A stretch of DNA of 13,271 bases from an uncultured Anaerotruncus sp. (GTDB taxonomy: Bacteria > Bacillota > Clostridia > Oscillospirales > Ruminococcaceae), in assembly GCF_902490045.1 (NCBI RefSeq), contig NZ_CABUCJ010000070.1:1-13271 (forward strand). Direction: 5' to 3'. The first letter of the stretch is position 1; every line of letters begins with the position of its first letter. Both the position numbers and the translations under genes were made by a program. Positions 1 to 6,957 of this stretch are shown piece by piece. Below the pieces are notes generated by a model, which did not search any database, was not told the origin of the DNA, and saw only the letters and a program-made list of their open reading frames with translations.

Positions 1-2
1 CG

Positions 3-2246
3 GCGGTGTCGCGGGCGGCGATGGACTCCCTGCGCGGCAGCTGGAAAAAGCCCGCGGGGAAAAAGCGCGCCTGCTACTTTTCCGCGGAATTTTTGATGGG
101 GAGGCTGGTGAACAGCAACCTCATGAACCTCGGCCTGCTCGAGCGGACGGACGGGTATCTGCGCGCGCACGGCAGGAGCGTGGCCGACTTCGAGCAGATC
201 GAGGACGACGCGCTCGGCAACGGCGGCCTCGGCAGGCTGGCCGCCTGCTTCCTCGACTCGGCGGCCACCCATGACATCCCGCTTGACGGCTACGGCATCC
301 GCTACCGCTACGGGCTCTTCCGCCAGTACTTCGAGGACGGCTTCCAGCGGGAGCGCGCAGACGACTGGCTGCGCTTCGGCGACCCGTGGAGCGTGCGCCG
401 GGAGGAGGACGCGGTCGAGGTGCGCTTCGCCGGCCAGACGGTGCGCGCCGTGCCCTACGACATGCCGGTGATCGGCTACGGCGGCAGGACGGTCAACACC
501 CTGCGCCTCTGGCAGTCGGAGCCCCTCTCGGCCTTTGATTTCGACCTCTTCAACCGCCAGGAGTACGACCGCGCGGTCGCCGAAAAAAACCGCGCCGAGG
601 AGATCTCCTACCTGCTCTACCCCAACGACGACACCGACGCGGGCAGGCGCCTGCGCTTAAAACAGCAGTATTTCTTTTCCTCCGCGTCGCTCCAGAGCGT
701 CCTGCGGGAGTATACCGGGCGGCACGGGGAGGATTTCTCCGCCTTCGCGGACGAATACGCCGTCCAGCTCAACGACACCCACCCCACCGTCTCGATTCCC
801 GAGCTGCTCCGCCTGCTGATGGAGGAGCACGGCCTCTGCTACGACGAGGCGTTCTCCATCGCGCAGAGGGTCTTTGCCTACACCAACCACACGATCATGG
901 CCGAGGCGCTCGAAAAATGGGACGTGGGGCTCTTCCTCTCGGTCATCCCCGAGGTCTACCCCTATGTCGTCATGCTGCAAAACGGCCTCAAGCAGGCCCT
1001 CCACAACAGGGGGATCAACGGCGCGGACCAGATCCCCTACTACCTCGTCGACGACGGGCGCATCCACATGGCGCGCATGGCGATCTTCGCCTCCCATTCG
1101 ACCAACGGCGTCGCGCGCATCCACACCGAAATTCTGAAGGAGACGGCGCTCCGGGAGTGGTACGCCGTCTGGCCCGAGCGGTTCAACAACAAGACGAACG
1201 GCATCACCCAGCGGCGATGGCTCGCACTCTGCAACCCGGAGCTGTCCCGGTTCATCACCGAGCGGATCGGGGACGGCTGGATCACCGAGCTCGACGAGCT
1301 CAAAAGGCTCGAGCCCTGCGCGGACGACGAGAGCGCCCGCGAGCGGTTCCTCGCGATCAAGCGGGAGAAAAAATGCCAGCTCGCCGCCTATGTGAAGGCG
1401 CGCGAGGGGGTGGAGCTGGACCCGGATTTCCTCTTCGACATCCAGGTCAAGCGGCTGCACGAGTATAAGCGGCAGCTCCTCAACGCCTTCTCCATCCTGG
1501 ACATCTATTTTGCCCTCAAGGAGGGGCGGCTGCGCGACTTTTATCCGACCGTCTTCCTCTTCGGCGCGAAGGCCGCGCCCGGCTACTACCGCGCCAAGGG
1601 GATCATCAAGTATCTCAACGAGATCGCAAAGCTCGTCAACGGCGACCCGGACATGAAGGGCCGCATGCAGGTGGTCTTTGTCCAGAACTACGACGTCTCC
1701 TACGCCGAAAAGCTCATCCCCGCCGCCGACGTCTCCGAGCAGATTTCCACCGCCGGCACCGAGGCGAGCGGCACCAGCAACATGAAGTTCATGCTGAACG
1801 GCGCCGTCACCCTCGGCACCCTCGACGGCGCGAACATCGAGATCGTCGAGCAGGCGGGCGCGGAAAACAACTTCATCTTCGGCGCGACCGTCGACGAAAT
1901 CGCCTCCGCCGCATCCTCCTACGACCCGAAGGCGGTCTGCCGCGACAATCCCCGCGTCAGGCGGGTGGTGGACACCCTCGTGGACGGCACCTTCTCGGAC
2001 GGCGGCACCGGCATGTTCCGCGAGCTCTACGACTCGCTCATGACCGGCGCGAGCTGGCACCGCCCCGACCAGTATTACCTGCTGCTCGACTTCGAGAGCT
2101 ACTGCGACGCAAAGCTGCGCGTCAACCGCGCCTACCGCGACCGCGCCTCCTTTGCCCGCAAATGCCTCATCAACACCGCCAACGCCGGGAAGTTCTCCTC
2201 CGACCGCACCATCCGCGAATACGCGCGGGAAATCTGGGGCGTCTGA
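3..2246 (+). CDS. glgP: Glycogen/alpha-glucan phosphorylase, 5' end cut by window
   Basis: Releases glucose-1-phosphate from alpha-1,4-glucans with phosphate, using pyridoxal phosphate; cytoplasmic, glycogen mobilisation. The frame is open to the left edge, and the first visible residues (…KKRACYFSAEFLMGR) match a segment that normally lies some 50-60 residues into the family, so the true start is outside the window. Landmarks in order are the glycine-rich GNGGLGRLAACFLDS near bases 213-260, QLNDTHPT near 765-790, VKRLHEYKRQ near 1446-1475, and the family signature EASGTSNMKF with the PLP-binding lysine at 1785-1787. The C-terminus is complete. About 750 residues are present, against roughly 800 for full-length bacterial enzymes. 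A strong terminator follows 18 bases after the stop. Whether other glycogen genes lie upstream cannot be seen. Confidence 0.96.
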   Translation, partial: AVSRAAMDSLRGSWKKPAGKKRACYFSAEFLMGRLVNSNLMNLGLLERTDGYLRAHGRSVADFEQIEDDALGNGGLGRLAACFLDSAATHDIPLDGYGIRYRYGLFRQYFEDGFQRERADDWLRFGDPWSVRREEDAVEVRFAGQTVRAVPYDMPVIGYGGRTVNTLRLWQSEPLSAFDFDLFNRQEYDRAVAEKNRAEEISYLLYPNDDTDAGRRLRLKQQYFFSSASLQSVLREYTGRHGEDFSAFADEYAVQLNDTHPTVSIPELLRLLMEEHGLCYDEAFSIAQRVFAYTNHTIMAEALEKWDVGLFLSVIPEVYPYVVMLQNGLKQALHNRGINGADQIPYYLVDDGRIHMARMAIFASHSTNGVARIHTEILKETALREWYAVWPERFNNKTNGITQRRWLALCNPELSRFITERIGDGWITELDELKRLEPCADDESARERFLAIKREKKCQLAAYVKAREGVELDPDFLFDIQVKRLHEYKRQLLNAFSILDIYFALKEGRLRDFYPTVFLFGAKAAPGYYRAKGIIKYLNEIAKLVNGDPDMKGRMQVVFVQNYDVSYAEKLIPAADVSEQISTAGTEASGTSNMKFMLNGAVTLGTLDGANIEIVEQAGAENNFIFGATVDEIASAASSYDPKAVCRDNPRVRRVVDTLVDGTFSDGGTGMFRELYDSLMTGASWHRPDQYYLLLDFESYCDAKLRVNRAYRDRASFARKCLINTANAGKFSSDRTIREYAREIWGV

Positions 2247-2260
2247 GAGAAACGGAAAAG

Positions 2261-2289
2261 AAAAGGCCGCCCGCAAGGGCGGCCTTTTT
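2261..2289 (+). terminator. Rho-independent terminator of glgP
   Basis: Perfect 8-bp GC stem GGCCGCCC / GGGCGGCC around a GCAA tetraloop (stem arms 2265-2272 and 2277-2284). It is preceded by AAAA and followed by a five-T run. It sits just after the glgP stop and leads directly into the intergenic repeat. Confidence 0.9.
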
Positions 2290-2453
2290 CTTTCCGCTTT
2301 CTTGAAAGAAAGCGGGCAAAGAACTTTTGGTTCAGGCCCGCCGCGGATACTCCCCGCGGCCGCGTCCCGTGACTACGCCTCACGAGAGGCGACTGTGCTG
2401 GCGGGCGGCGTATCGTCTGCGTCAGAAGTTTTGCGCCGCTTTTTCAAAAGCGG
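2285..2453 (+). repeat. Intergenic palindromic repeat, copy A
   Basis: About 169 bases lying between the glgP and purA terminators. It is clearly similar to the reverse complement of 5809-5950. Shared blocks in the same order include CTTTCCGCTTTC, CAAAGAAC followed by TTTGGTTC, CCGCGGAT one base before CTCCCCGCGGCC, GGGCGGCGT, CTGCGT, and a closing hairpin CCGCTTT..TCAAAAGCGG. Internal hairpins are CCGCTTTC/GAAAGCGG (2294-2315), CCGCGG/CCGCGG (2341-2359), CGTGA/TCACG (about 2368-2384) and CCGCTTT/AAAGCGG (2436-2453). The two end hairpins resemble each other. No credible reading frame is present. It could be a MITE-like or REP/BIME-like dispersed element; the family is not recognised. Confidence 0.75.
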
Positions 2454-2454
2454 T

Positions 2455-2484
2455 AAAAAAAGCCGCCTGCCAGGCGGCTTTTTT
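2455..2484 (-). terminator. Rho-independent terminator of purA
   Basis: Near-perfect stem AGCCGCCTG / CAGGCGGCT around one C (arms 2461-2469 and 2471-2479), with six A before and a T run after, so it can work on both strands. On the minus strand it lies 4 bases past the purA stop and is followed by a seven-T tract. Confidence 0.88.
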
Positions 2485-2487
2485 GTT

Positions 2488-3765
2488 TCACGTTCTCTCG
2501 AGGTTCTGCGAGCGGGCGGGGCCGACGCCCACCATCTTGATGGGACATTCGCACAGGCGCTCGAGCTCGGCGATGTAGCGCTTGCAGGAGGCGGGAAGCT
2601 CGTCGAAGGAGCGGCAGCCGGACAGGTCGCCGTCGAAGCCCTCGAGCTCCTCATAGACGGGCAGGCACTCGGCGAGCTCGTCGATCGTGGGCGGGAAATC
2701 GCGGATGACGGAGCCGTCCGCCTTTTTGTAGGCGGTGCAGACCTTGAGCGGCCCCATGCCCGAGAGGGTGTCGATCTTGTTGATGGCCAGCGCGGTCAGG
2801 CCGTTGACGCGGACCGAGTGGCGCATGATGACCGCGTCGAACCAGCCACAGCGCCGGGGCCGTCCGGTGACGGTGCCGAACTCATGCCCGCGGTTGCGCA
2901 GCTCGTCCCCCGTCGCGTCGAGCAGCTCGGTGGGGAAGGGGCCCGCGCCCACGCGGGTGGTGTACGCCTTGGCCGCGCCGACCACCTCGTCGATGAGGGT
3001 GGGTCCGACGCCGCTGCCGACGCAGACGCCCCCCGAGACGGGATGGGAGCTGGTGACGAAGGGATAGGTGCCGAAATCGATGTCGAGCAGGGTGCCCTGC
3101 GCGCCCTCAAAGAGCACCTCTTTCTTTTCCCTGACCGCGTTGTAGGCGAGCACCGACACGTCCGCGACATACTGACGCAGCCGGTCGCCGTAGGCGGTGT
3201 ATTCCGCGATGACGGCGTCGAGATCGAGCGGCTCGGCGTGGTAGAAGTCGGTGAGCAGGCGGTTTTTGATTTCACCCGCGAGCCGCGCTTTTTCCGCGAA
3301 CACCTCCGGGTGCACGAGGTCGTAGATCCGCAGCCCCGAACGCTCCGCCTTGTCCATGTAGCAGGGGCCGATGCCCTTGTTGGTGGTGCCGATCATCGCA
3401 TTGCCGCGCATCTTTTCGCCGAGCCCGTCGATCAGCAGGTGCCAGGGCATGATGACGTGGGCGCGCGGGTCGATGCGCAGGTTTTTGCAGGAGACGCCGC
3501 GCGCCTCCAGACCGTCGATCTCCCCGAGGATGCCCTTGGGGTTGATGACCACGCCGCTGCCCAGCAAGCAGAGGGTATCCGGATAGAGGATGCCCGAGGG
3601 GATGAGCTGCAGCTTATAGACCTCGCCGCCGTTCTCCACCGTGTGCCCGGCGTTGTTGCCCCCCTGTGAACGCACCACGACATCGGCGCGCGAGGCGAGA
3701 ATATCGATGATTTTTCCCTTGCCTTCGTCGCCCCACTGGACGCCGACAACCACTCTAGCTGGCAT
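2488..3765 (-). CDS. purA: Adenylosuccinate synthetase
   Basis: Catalyses IMP + aspartate + GTP to adenylosuccinate, the first committed step to AMP; cytoplasmic homodimer in known members. The 425-residue length is normal. The N-terminal nucleotide loop QWGDEGKGK lies at residues 10-18, with the catalytic aspartate at D13; GGNNAGHTV carries the catalytic histidine H41. The IMP-binding stretch GTTNKGIGPCYMDK, the FEGAQGTLLDIDFGTYPFVTSS block and TGRPRRCGWFD follow. Start: ATG with GGGGG about 8 bases upstream, and a good sigma-A promoter about 60 bases upstream. It is transcribed alone, divergent from the spoVA operon and convergent with glgP. No PurR-type or purine riboswitch structure was recognised in its short leader. 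Confidence 0.98.
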   Translation of the reverse strand: MPARVVVGVQWGDEGKGKIIDILASRADVVVRSQGGNNAGHTVENGGEVYKLQLIPSGILYPDTLCLLGSGVVINPKGILGEIDGLEARGVSCKNLRIDPRAHVIMPWHLLIDGLGEKMRGNAMIGTTNKGIGPCYMDKAERSGLRIYDLVHPEVFAEKARLAGEIKNRLLTDFYHAEPLDLDAVIAEYTAYGDRLRQYVADVSVLAYNAVREKKEVLFEGAQGTLLDIDFGTYPFVTSSHPVSGGVCVGSGVGPTLIDEVVGAAKAYTTRVGAGPFPTELLDATGDELRNRGHEFGTVTGRPRRCGWFDAVIMRHSVRVNGLTALAINKIDTLSGMGPLKVCTAYKKADGSVIRDFPPTIDELAECLPVYEELEGFDGDLSGCRSFDELPASCKRYIAELERLCECPIKMVGVGPARSQNLERT

Positions 3766-3821
3766 TAAAAAGCCCCCATCCTAATATTTTCCAGAAAAAG
3801 GTATCTGTCAGGCCACTGGTT

Positions 3822-3850
3822 AGTATAGCAAATTTCGCACGGAAATGCAA
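3822..3850 (-). promoter_or_regulatory. Sigma-A promoter of purA
   Basis: Read on the minus strand: -35 TTGCAT (3845-3850), 17-bp spacer, -10 TATACT (3822-3827). It lies about 57 bases upstream of the purA ATG. Confidence 0.7.
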
Positions 3851-3855
3851 TTGCC

Positions 3856-3884
3856 GCATAAAATTTTGTTTGGTGCAAAAGCTA
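3856..3884 (+). promoter_or_regulatory. Possible forespore sigma (F/G-type) promoter of spoVA
   Basis: GCATA at 3856-3860 fits the -35 of sigma-F/sigma-G promoters, and AAAGCTA at 3878-3884, 17 bases on, is a partial match to a sigma-G -10 (CATnnTA). The position, about 35 bases before the spoVAC ATG, is right, and known spoVA operons are sigma-G dependent. The -10 match is weak. Confidence 0.35.
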
Positions 3885-3919
3885 ACTGCGAGATTCTTTG
3901 TGAAATGAGGGATTTTTTC

Positions 3920-4363
3920 ATGAAAATGACGCCCGAAGAATACGGCAGAATGGCGAAAAAGGCCTCCCCCGCGTCGCCCTTTCCCAAAAACTGCCTCCTG
4001 GCGTTTTTAATCGGCGGACTCATCTGCACGCTGGGGCAGGTCTGCATCGAACTTTACCAATCCGCGGGGCTGGAGCAGGAGACCGCCTCGACCGCCGCGT
4101 CGGTGACGCTGGTGTTCCTGGCGGTGCTGCTCTCCGGCTTCGGCGTTTACGACAATATCGCCAAATACGCCGGCGCGGGCACCCTCGTGCCGATCACCGG
4201 CTTTGCGAACTCGGTCGCCTCCCCGGCGCTCGAATTCAAAAGCGAGGGCCTCGTGCTGGGGCTGGGCGCCAAGATGTTCATCATCGCCGGCCCGGTCATC
4301 GTCTACGGCACCGCGGCAAGCGTCGTCTACGGCCTGATCATCTACCTGTTCGGGTTATATTAG
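3920..4363 (+). CDS. spoVAC: Stage V sporulation protein AC
   Basis: Inner-membrane component of the SpoVA channel that carries calcium-dipicolinate into the forespore and out at germination; the B. subtilis homologue has mechanosensitive behaviour. The ATG at 3920 is chosen because GAGGG lies 8 bases before it. This gives 147 residues, matching the usual 150 or so; an open frame continues upstream to 3845 without family similarity. Family marks: PFPKNCLLAFLIGGLICTLGQ near residues 20-40, then hydrophobic segments around 61-78, 82-98 and 112-145, and the conserved KYAGAGTLVPITGFANSVASPALE stretch in the middle. The stop overlaps the spoVAD ribosome binding site. First gene of a three-gene operon. 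Confidence 0.95.
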   Translation: MKMTPEEYGRMAKKASPASPFPKNCLLAFLIGGLICTLGQVCIELYQSAGLEQETASTAASVTLVFLAVLLSGFGVYDNIAKYAGAGTLVPITGFANSVASPALEFKSEGLVLGLGAKMFIIAGPVIVYGTAASVVYGLIIYLFGLY

Positions 4364-4374
4364 GAGGGTGTCAC

Positions 4375-5403
4375 ATGGCTAAACGCAAGGGAAAATACAC
4401 GGTGGTCTTCGACGACCCGCCGGGCGTGCGCGAGTCGGCGGCCGTCGGCTCCAAGAAGGAGGCCGAGGGTCCGCTCGCGCAGGCGTTCGACGTGATCAAC
4501 GAGGACAGCTATTTCGGGGAGAAGACGTGGGAAAAGGCGGAGAGCCGCATGCAGGAGACGGCGGTCAACAAGGCGCTTGAAAAGGCGCGGCTCTCCCCGG
4601 CGGATATCGACTGCATCTTCGCGGGAGACCTGCTCAACCAGTGCGTCGGCTCCACCTACGGCATCCGCGCGCTGGGCATGCCCTTCATCGGTCTGTTCGG
4701 CGCCTGCTCGACGATGGCCGAAAGCCTCGCCGTCTCCTCCGTCTTCCTCGAGGCGGGCGCGATCACACGGGCGGTCGCCTGCACCTCGTCCCACTTCTGC
4801 TCGGCGGAGCGCCAGTTCCGCCTGCCGCTCGAATACGGCGGCCAGCGCACCCCCACCGCCCAGTGGACGGCGACCGCCGCCGGCGCGGCCATCCTGGAAA
4901 AAGGCGAGGTCGGGCCGTTCGTCCGGGCCGTGACGATCGGTACGATCGAGGACCTGGGCATCACCGACGCGAACAACATGGGCGCGGCCATGGCTCCCGC
5001 CGCCGCCATGACCCTCAAGCATTTCTTCGAGGACACGGGGACCAACCCCTCCAACTACGACCTGATCATCACGGGGGACCTCGGCAAGGTGGGCACCGAC
5101 TTGCTGCGCGAACTGACGCGCAAGGACGGCTACGACCTTGAGCATCACCACACCGACTGCGGCCTGATGCTCTACGACCTCGAAAAGCAGGACGTGCACG
5201 CGGGCGCGAGCGGCTGCGGATGCAGCGCGTCGGTCATGTGCGGGCACATCCTGCCGCTCATCCGCAAGGGGACCTTGAATGACATTCTGTTCGTCGCGAC
5301 GGGCGCGCTCATGAGCCCCACCGTCGTGCAGCAGGGGGAGAGCATCGCGTCGATCGCGCACCTCGTCTACCTCTCCTCCAAAAAGACGGGAGGGCGCGTG
5401 TAA
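4375..5403 (+). CDS. spoVAD: Stage V sporulation protein AD
   Basis: Thiolase-fold protein of the SpoVA complex; the B. subtilis protein binds dipicolinic acid and sits on the outer face of the spore inner membrane. At 342 residues it is almost exactly the family length. The motif GLFGACSTMAESLA places a cysteine at residue 111 in the position of the thiolase active-site cysteine. ACTSSHFCSAERQFR and the C-terminal GASGCGCSASVM / ILFVATGALMSP motifs are typical of SpoVAD. Start ATG is preceded by AGGAGGGTG that overlaps the end of spoVAC. Its TAA stop shares one base with the spoVAE ATG, indicating translational coupling. Confidence 0.97.
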   Translation: MAKRKGKYTVVFDDPPGVRESAAVGSKKEAEGPLAQAFDVINEDSYFGEKTWEKAESRMQETAVNKALEKARLSPADIDCIFAGDLLNQCVGSTYGIRALGMPFIGLFGACSTMAESLAVSSVFLEAGAITRAVACTSSHFCSAERQFRLPLEYGGQRTPTAQWTATAAGAAILEKGEVGPFVRAVTIGTIEDLGITDANNMGAAMAPAAAMTLKHFFEDTGTNPSNYDLIITGDLGKVGTDLLRELTRKDGYDLEHHHTDCGLMLYDLEKQDVHAGASGCGCSASVMCGHILPLIRKGTLNDILFVATGALMSPTVVQQGESIASIAHLVYLSSKKTGGRV

Positions 5404-5771
5404 TGGAACTGTTCATGACCCTGCTCAAGGCGTTTCTGTTGGGAGGCGTCATCTGCGCCGTCGGCCAGGTCTTCATCGACTACACCAAGCTGACCCCCGC
5501 GCGCATCCTCACCGGATACGTGGTCGCGGGCGTGGTGCTCGGCGGCGTCGGGCTCTATCCCAAGCTGGTCGAATTCGCGGGCGCGGGCGCTTCGGTGCCG
5601 CTGCTCGGATTCGGCAGCCTGCTCGCCAAGGGCGTCCGGGAGGCCATCCAAACCGATGGGCTGCTCGGCGTGCTGACCGGCGGCCTCACCTCGGCCGCCG
5701 CCGGCATCACCGCCGCGCTCTTCTTCTCGCTCATCGTCGCGCTGATCTTCAAGCCCAAGGACAAGGGCTGA
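5403..5771 (+). CDS. spoVAE: Stage V sporulation protein AE (SpoVAEb type)
   Basis: Small membrane subunit of the spore dipicolinate channel, 122 residues (family about 116-125). It begins MELFMTLLKAFLLGGVICAVGQ and so shares the GGxICxxGQ signature with SpoVAC, to which it is homologous. Hydrophobic segments are near residues 5-25, 34-55 and 85-115, with a short basic C-terminal tail KPKDKG. The ATG overlaps the spoVAD stop (TAATG). Last gene of the operon, with a terminator 2 bases after the stop. No spoVAA, AB, AEa or AF genes are present, as in many Clostridia. Confidence 0.93.
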   Translation: MELFMTLLKAFLLGGVICAVGQVFIDYTKLTPARILTGYVVAGVVLGGVGLYPKLVEFAGAGASVPLLGFGSLLAKGVREAIQTDGLLGVLTGGLTSAAAGITAALFFSLIVALIFKPKDKG

Positions 5772-5773
5772 CA

Positions 5774-5804
5774 AAAGCGCGCCGCAAAGTTTGCGGCGCG
5801 CTTT
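5774..5804 (+). terminator. Terminator of the spoVA operon
   Basis: Long perfect inverted repeat AAAGCGCGCCGCAAA / TTTGCGGCGCGCTTT (5774-5788 and 5790-5804) just after the spoVAE stop. The T tract is short (three T), but the stem is very stable. Confidence 0.8.
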
Positions 5805-5808
5805 CCTG

Positions 5809-5950
5809 CCGCTTTTGAGAAAGCGGTGAAAAACTTTTCACGCAGGCAAACGCCGCCCATCGGCGCGGGCGCCTCCCGTGAGACGGGGCCGCGGGGAGAA
5901 TCCGCGGAGGACCGAACCAAACGTTCTTTGTCAGGAAAGCGGAAAGAAAA
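5809..5950 (-). repeat. Intergenic palindromic repeat, copy B (inverted)
   Basis: About 142 bases between the spoVAE and metQ terminators, similar on the minus strand to copy A at 2285-2453. It keeps CTTTCCGCTTTC, CAAAGAAC, TTTGGTTC, CCGCGGAT (here 5900-5907), CTCCCCGCGGCC, GGGCGGCGT, CTGCGT and the end hairpin CCGCTTT/AAAGCGG (5809-5826). Copy B lacks the second arm of the other end hairpin and part of the middle, which explains its shorter length. As in copy A, the CTTTCCGC end abuts a terminator stem. No credible gene is present. Confidence 0.75.
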
Positions 5951-5974
5951 GGAGCCGCCCCATGGGGCGGCTCC
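5941..5974 (-). terminator. Terminator of metNIQ operon
   Basis: A perfect 24-base palindrome (5951-5974; half-site GGAGCCGCCCCA) followed on the minus strand by TTTTCTTTCC. It lies 18 bases past the metQ stop. Confidence 0.88.
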
Positions 5975-5992
5975 TTATTATGCCGGGTTTGT

Positions 5993-6877
5993 TCAGAACA
6001 CGGGGATGACGGTACCGCTGTACTTCTCGTTGATGAAGGCGGCGACCGCGTCGCTCTCAAGGGCGGCGACCAGCTTCTGGATGTCGTCGCGGGACTCGTC
6101 GCCGCTGCGGACCGCGATGATGTTCGCGAACTCCTGGGCGGCCTCGGAATCCTTGTCCTCGGTGGTCAGCACGGTGCCTTCGATTCCCGCGCCCACCGCG
6201 TAGTTGCCGTTGATGACCGCGAGGTCGACGTCAGGCAGCACGTTGGGGAGCTGGGCGGCCTCGAGCTCCTGAAACTTGAGGTTTTTGGTGTTTTCAACGA
6301 TGTCGAGCGGGGTGGCTTCCAGTCCCGCGCCGTCGGTCAGCTTGATGTAGCCGAGCTTCTGGAGCAGCAGCAGCGCGCGCGCCTCGTTGGTCGGGTCGTT
6401 CGGGACGGCGATCGTCGCGCCGTCGGCCAGCGCGTCGAGGGACGTGGTCTTGCCGGGATAGACGCCGAGCGGCTCAAAGTGGATCGCCGCGGCGGAGACG
6501 AGATCGGTGCCGTTTTCGGCGTTGAAGTTGTCGAGGTAGGGGAAGTGCTGGAAATAGTTCGCGTCGATGTCGCCCGCGTCAAGCGCCTTGTTGGGCATGA
6601 CGTAGTCGGTGAACTCGACGATCTGAAGGTCGACGCCTTGTTCGGCGAGGACCGGCTTCACCTGCTCGAGGATTTCGGCGTGAGGCGCCGGGGAAGCGCC
6701 TACCTTGAGGACGGCCAGTTCGGCGGCGGGCTCGGCGGCTTCCCCGGAGGGCGCGGCCTCGGCGGGAGCTTCGGACGAAGGGGCCTCGGCGGGAGCGGGT
6801 TCGCCGCCGCACGCGGCGAGCGAGAGGGCGAGCGCAAGCGCCAGAACGAGCGCGAGCAGCCTGGAAATCTTGTTCAT
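5993..6877 (-). CDS. metQ: MetQ/NlpA-family methionine-binding lipoprotein
   Basis: Extracellular substrate-binding lipoprotein of an ABC importer for methionine. A hydrophobic signal peptide ends in a lipobox LAAC with the lipidated cysteine at residue 23, followed by a 30-residue Ala/Pro/Glu/Ser linker. The MetQ body then begins LKVGASPAPHAEILEQVKPVLAEQG and contains FTDYVMPNKALDAGDIDANYFQHFPYL, NDPTNEARALLLLQ and VDLAVINGNYA, all characteristic of NlpA/MetQ. Two adjacent starts exist; AAGGAG lies 2 bases before the ATG at 6883 but 8 bases before the one at 6877, so the latter is preferred (294 residues). Last gene of metN-metI-metQ; a hairpin lies in the gap after metI. Substrate is inferred from family and operon. 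Confidence 0.95.
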   Translation of the reverse strand: MNKISRLLALVLALALALSLAACGGEPAPAEAPSSEAPAEAAPSGEAAEPAAELAVLKVGASPAPHAEILEQVKPVLAEQGVDLQIVEFTDYVMPNKALDAGDIDANYFQHFPYLDNFNAENGTDLVSAAAIHFEPLGVYPGKTTSLDALADGATIAVPNDPTNEARALLLLQKLGYIKLTDGAGLEATPLDIVENTKNLKFQELEAAQLPNVLPDVDLAVINGNYAVGAGIEGTVLTTEDKDSEAAQEFANIIAVRSGDESRDDIQKLVAALESDAVAAFINEKYSGTVIPVF

Positions 6878-6885
6878 ATTCATTT

Positions 6886-6891
6886 CTCCTT
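6886..6891 (-). promoter_or_regulatory. Ribosome binding site deciding the metQ start
   Basis: AAGGAG on the minus strand. Its 8-base spacing to the second in-frame ATG (6877), against 2 bases to the first (6883), favours the second. Confidence 0.65.
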
Positions 6892-6920
6892 TTCAATCAG
6901 CAAGATGGAATCTATATCAT

Positions 6921-6943
6921 ACCGGGAGCGGCCGCGTCCCGGT
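6921..6943 (-). other. Hairpin between metI and metQ
   Basis: ACCGGGA / TCCCGGT arms (6921-6927, 6937-6943) enclosing a GC-rich, self-complementary centre. There is no T tract, so it is more likely an mRNA-stabilising or processing structure that raises metQ output over metN-metI than a terminator. That role is inferred. Confidence 0.45.
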
Positions 6944-6957
6944 CGATAACGGCGAAG

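Noticed and set aside
657..2276. Long minus-strand open frame (539 codons) opposite glgP
   Set aside because: Antisense shadow of a GC-rich gene; composition is low-complexity Val/Gly/Asp/Glu/Leu with no family motif, while the + frame is an unmistakable phosphorylase.
2152..3669. Long + frame (505 codons) opposite purA, and similar ones opposite the helicase (10405-11763) and cinA (11957-13258)
   Set aside because: Mirror-codon artefacts in high-GC DNA; the opposite strands carry complete catalytic motifs.
5749..6060. Small minus-strand frame whose peptide (GPPRILPAA…) resembles one read through 2280-2460
   Set aside because: The peptide match follows from the DNA repeat; no ribosome binding site, and both frames run through terminators.
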